Source of the DNA: Natrinema gelatinilyticum
GTDB taxonomy: Archaea; Halobacteriota; Halobacteria; Halobacteriales; Natrialbaceae
Assembly (NCBI RefSeq): GCF_024266705.1
Contig: NZ_CP100756.1
Coordinates: forward strand, 620,001-684,000
Direction: 5' to 3'
DNA length: 64,000 nucleotides
The notes under the pieces were generated by a model, which saw nothing but the letters and a program-made list of their open reading frames with translations, was not told the origin of the DNA and made no database searches. The position numbers were made by a program, and so were the translations under genes. Shown here one piece after another: positions 62,572-64,000 of this stretch (its first letter is position 1; each line of letters opens with the position of its first letter).

Positions 62572-62997
62572 ATGGTGGAAGACGATCCGTCTGCGATCCG
62601 CTCGGTCGCCCTCTCGCCCGAGGACGCGGTCGACGCGTACGTCTACAGCCGAGAGAATCCCGGCGACGCCGTCCTCCGGGCGACTCCGCCATTTCACGGC
62701 CGAATGCGGGCCCGCATTCACGTTTACCAAGTTGACGACACTGAACTGACCGGGGCGGTTCACATCTCGCCCGCGGATGTCATCGCGGACGACGTCATCG
62801 CCACGTATCCGGATCTCGAGTCCCACCTCCCGGAGGTGGACGAGGGCGGGGGATCCGACGATCCCGACGCGATCCACAAACGTCACGCGAAAGCCGTCGC
62901 AGACTGGCAAGACCGGGCACGCGAAGCCATCGTCGACTCGGTCACACTCGAGACCGACGCCGGTCCCGTCGACGTCGAAATTAAGGCGCTCGGCTAG
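62572..62997 (+). CDS. Conserved haloarchaeal hypothetical protein
   Basis: 141 residues. AVLRATPPFHGRMRARIHVY and GAVHISPADVIADDVIATYP are the most structured parts; the C-terminal region KRHAKAVADWQDRAREAIVD is helical. Alpha/beta composition, no catalytic signature. It starts 26 bases after cbiZ, so it may be read from the cobalamin operon transcript. Function unknown. Confidence 0.7.
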   Translation: MVEDDPSAIRSVALSPEDAVDAYVYSRENPGDAVLRATPPFHGRMRARIHVYQVDDTELTGAVHISPADVIADDVIATYPDLESHLPEVDEGGGSDDPDAIHKRHAKAVADWQDRAREAIVDSVTLETDAGPVDVEIKALG

Positions 62998-63192
62998 CAG
63001 CACCCCGTCAGGCGACCACCCGTCCAGTGTCGCTTTCGTTGTCCGGTTGATCCGCCACTACCGTCTCGGTCCGGATTCGGTTCGCCCATCACCGATTGCT
63101 CTGCTCGAGTGCCTCCGTTGCGTCCTGCACTTTTATTTTCACTTTCACTCCGGATGGGTCGGTTTGACGTACTGTCGGTCTAATTGAAACGT

Positions 63193-63429
63193 ATGTCACT
63201 GATCGTCGACACAGAGGACGAGACCGCTGATCGCGGCGAGGGGCGCGACAGACACGACATAGGTGCATCCGCCGATTACCGGACCGAGACAGGAGACCGG
63301 TACCGGCGGATCGACGTCACTGATCTGCACGCGGCAGGAATTGACGACTTCGTTCGCTCGAACGTCGAGACGGACGCCGTCTCGCTCGAACACCGCGGTG
63401 CCCGAACGTACCTTTTGCTCGAGAGATAG
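63193..63429 (+). CDS. Small acidic hypothetical protein
   Basis: 78 residues from ATG at 63193. A disordered acidic first half (MSLIVDTEDETADRGEGRDR) is followed by a structured tail, YRRIDVTDLHAAGIDDFVRS and SLEHRGARTYLLLER. TATA-like CTTTTATTT lies about 60 bases upstream, so a short leader is implied. Function unknown. Confidence 0.6.
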   Translation: MSLIVDTEDETADRGEGRDRHDIGASADYRTETGDRYRRIDVTDLHAAGIDDFVRSNVETDAVSLEHRGARTYLLLER

Positions 63430-63666
63430 CGAGCAGCGACCGTTCGCACCAGCGCCAATGGCGACGAAGCGGTGAGAGCTATCTCGTGATTCGCTTCGGC
63501 CCGAGACGGCCAGCTGAGGTGGCAGGACTCCGCCAGACTCCGGCTTTCCGCTGGTTCCAATCGCGATTACCAGCGCGGTTGCTCGAGTTCCACGTGCCGG
63601 CACCGACGTCGATCGCCGCTTCCCGGAATCGGTACGACTAATGCACCGGAACCGAGAGCGCCGGTA

Positions 63667-64000
63667 ATGAAACTCGCGCGGATCGCGACGGACGAGGGGC
63701 CGGTCTCTGGACGGTACGAAGGTGGCGTCGTTCACACGGACGACGGCGTCTACGAGGTCGGCACGGAGGCGGATTTTCTCCCGCCGTGTACCCCCACGGC
63801 GCTGTACTGCGTCGGCCGAAACTTCGCGGCGACGATCGAACAAATGGAGTACGAGCGCCCCGACGAGCCCGATTTCTTCATCAAGTCGCCCGCCTCGGTC
63901 GTCGGCCACGAGGACCAGATACCGTACCCGACGTTCTCCGACGAACTCACCTACGCCGGTGAACTCGCGGCTGTCATCGACGAACCCTGCAGAAATCTCT
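63667..64000 (+). CDS. Fumarylacetoacetate hydrolase family protein, 3'-truncated by the window edge
   Basis: The first 111 residues are visible: MKLARIATDEGPVSGRYEGG, then LYCVGRNFAATIEQMEYERP, DFFIKSPASVVGHEDQIPYP and ELTYAGELAAVIDEPCR. This is the usual FAH order: C-x-G-R/x-N-F substrate loop, F-x-K-S/P strand and the metal-binding E-L-A-V-V region, where E-x-E spacing is conserved. Such enzymes are often acylpyruvate or 2-keto acid hydrolases. The rest lies beyond the window. Confidence 0.88.
   Translation, partial: MKLARIATDEGPVSGRYEGGVVHTDDGVYEVGTEADFLPPCTPTALYCVGRNFAATIEQMEYERPDEPDFFIKSPASVVGHEDQIPYPTFSDELTYAGELAAVIDEPCRNL

Overview
The window is GC-rich DNA from a halophilic archaeon (class Halobacteria). 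The evidence is strongly acidic proteins, twin-arginine lipoproteins, leaderless-style starts about 25-30 bases after TATA-like boxes, a tRNA without encoded CCA, PGF-CTERM and HTH_10/BAT proteins, aIF2-beta, archaeal RPA, and haloarchaea-specific small proteins. The gene mix fits a Natrialba/Haloterrigena/Natrinema-like lineage, but the genus cannot be fixed from this sequence.

Layout. 1-7.2 kb: end of a tryptophan operon (trpE-trpG), then a B12-dependent ribonucleotide reductase interrupted by a mini-intein, a small zinc-finger protein, a broken response regulator and tRNA-Leu(GAG). 7.3-13.1 kb: an accessory island beside the tRNA. It holds a PIN-domain gene with a small upstream partner, a winged-helix regulator, an overlapping cluster of unknown small proteins with a coiled-coil protein, a ribbon-helix-helix/PIN antitoxin-toxin pair between imperfect direct repeats, and a decayed regulator. 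13.1-26.2 kb: core genes, including a DUF420 membrane protein, a bactofilin-like beta-helix protein, a four-PAS histidine kinase, an etfB-etfA-fixC/X electron-transfer operon, a blue copper lipoprotein, phoU, a redoxin/glutaredoxin pair and a DUF457 membrane protein.

26.4-37.2 kb: two complete Pst phosphate transporters in tandem (pstSCAB, then pstSCAB plus phoU). The pstB genes share stretches of perfect identity, which suggests gene conversion. The second phoU carries a single-base frameshift, and both pstS promoters share a short AT-rich element. An AbrB-PhoU regulator follows. 37.3-41.2 kb: an rpa-rpap-phosphoesterase operon for single-stranded DNA binding. 41.3-48.5 kb: small proteins, a thioredoxin-like protein and an exonuclease/helicase pair resembling bacterial MrfB/MrfA (YprB/YprA) DNA repair. 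48.6-52.7 kb: a very large PAS/GAF/BAT/HTH_10 regulator with a divergent DUF7344 gene. 53-56.3 kb: a zinc ribbon, a PGF-CTERM surface protein, a DUF5789-like protein and aIF2-beta with a TRAM domain. 56.5-62.5 kb: a cobalamin nucleotide-loop and salvage operon (HAD, cbiB, cobS, cobY, cobT, cobD, cbiZ). The window ends with two small conserved proteins and the start of a fumarylacetoacetate-hydrolase-family gene.

Links between regions: the cobalamin operon would supply the cofactor for the reductase at 2.7 kb. The three phoU-type genes and two Pst systems make phosphate uptake the dominant theme of the middle of the window. Membership of domain families is read from motifs only; no database search was possible.
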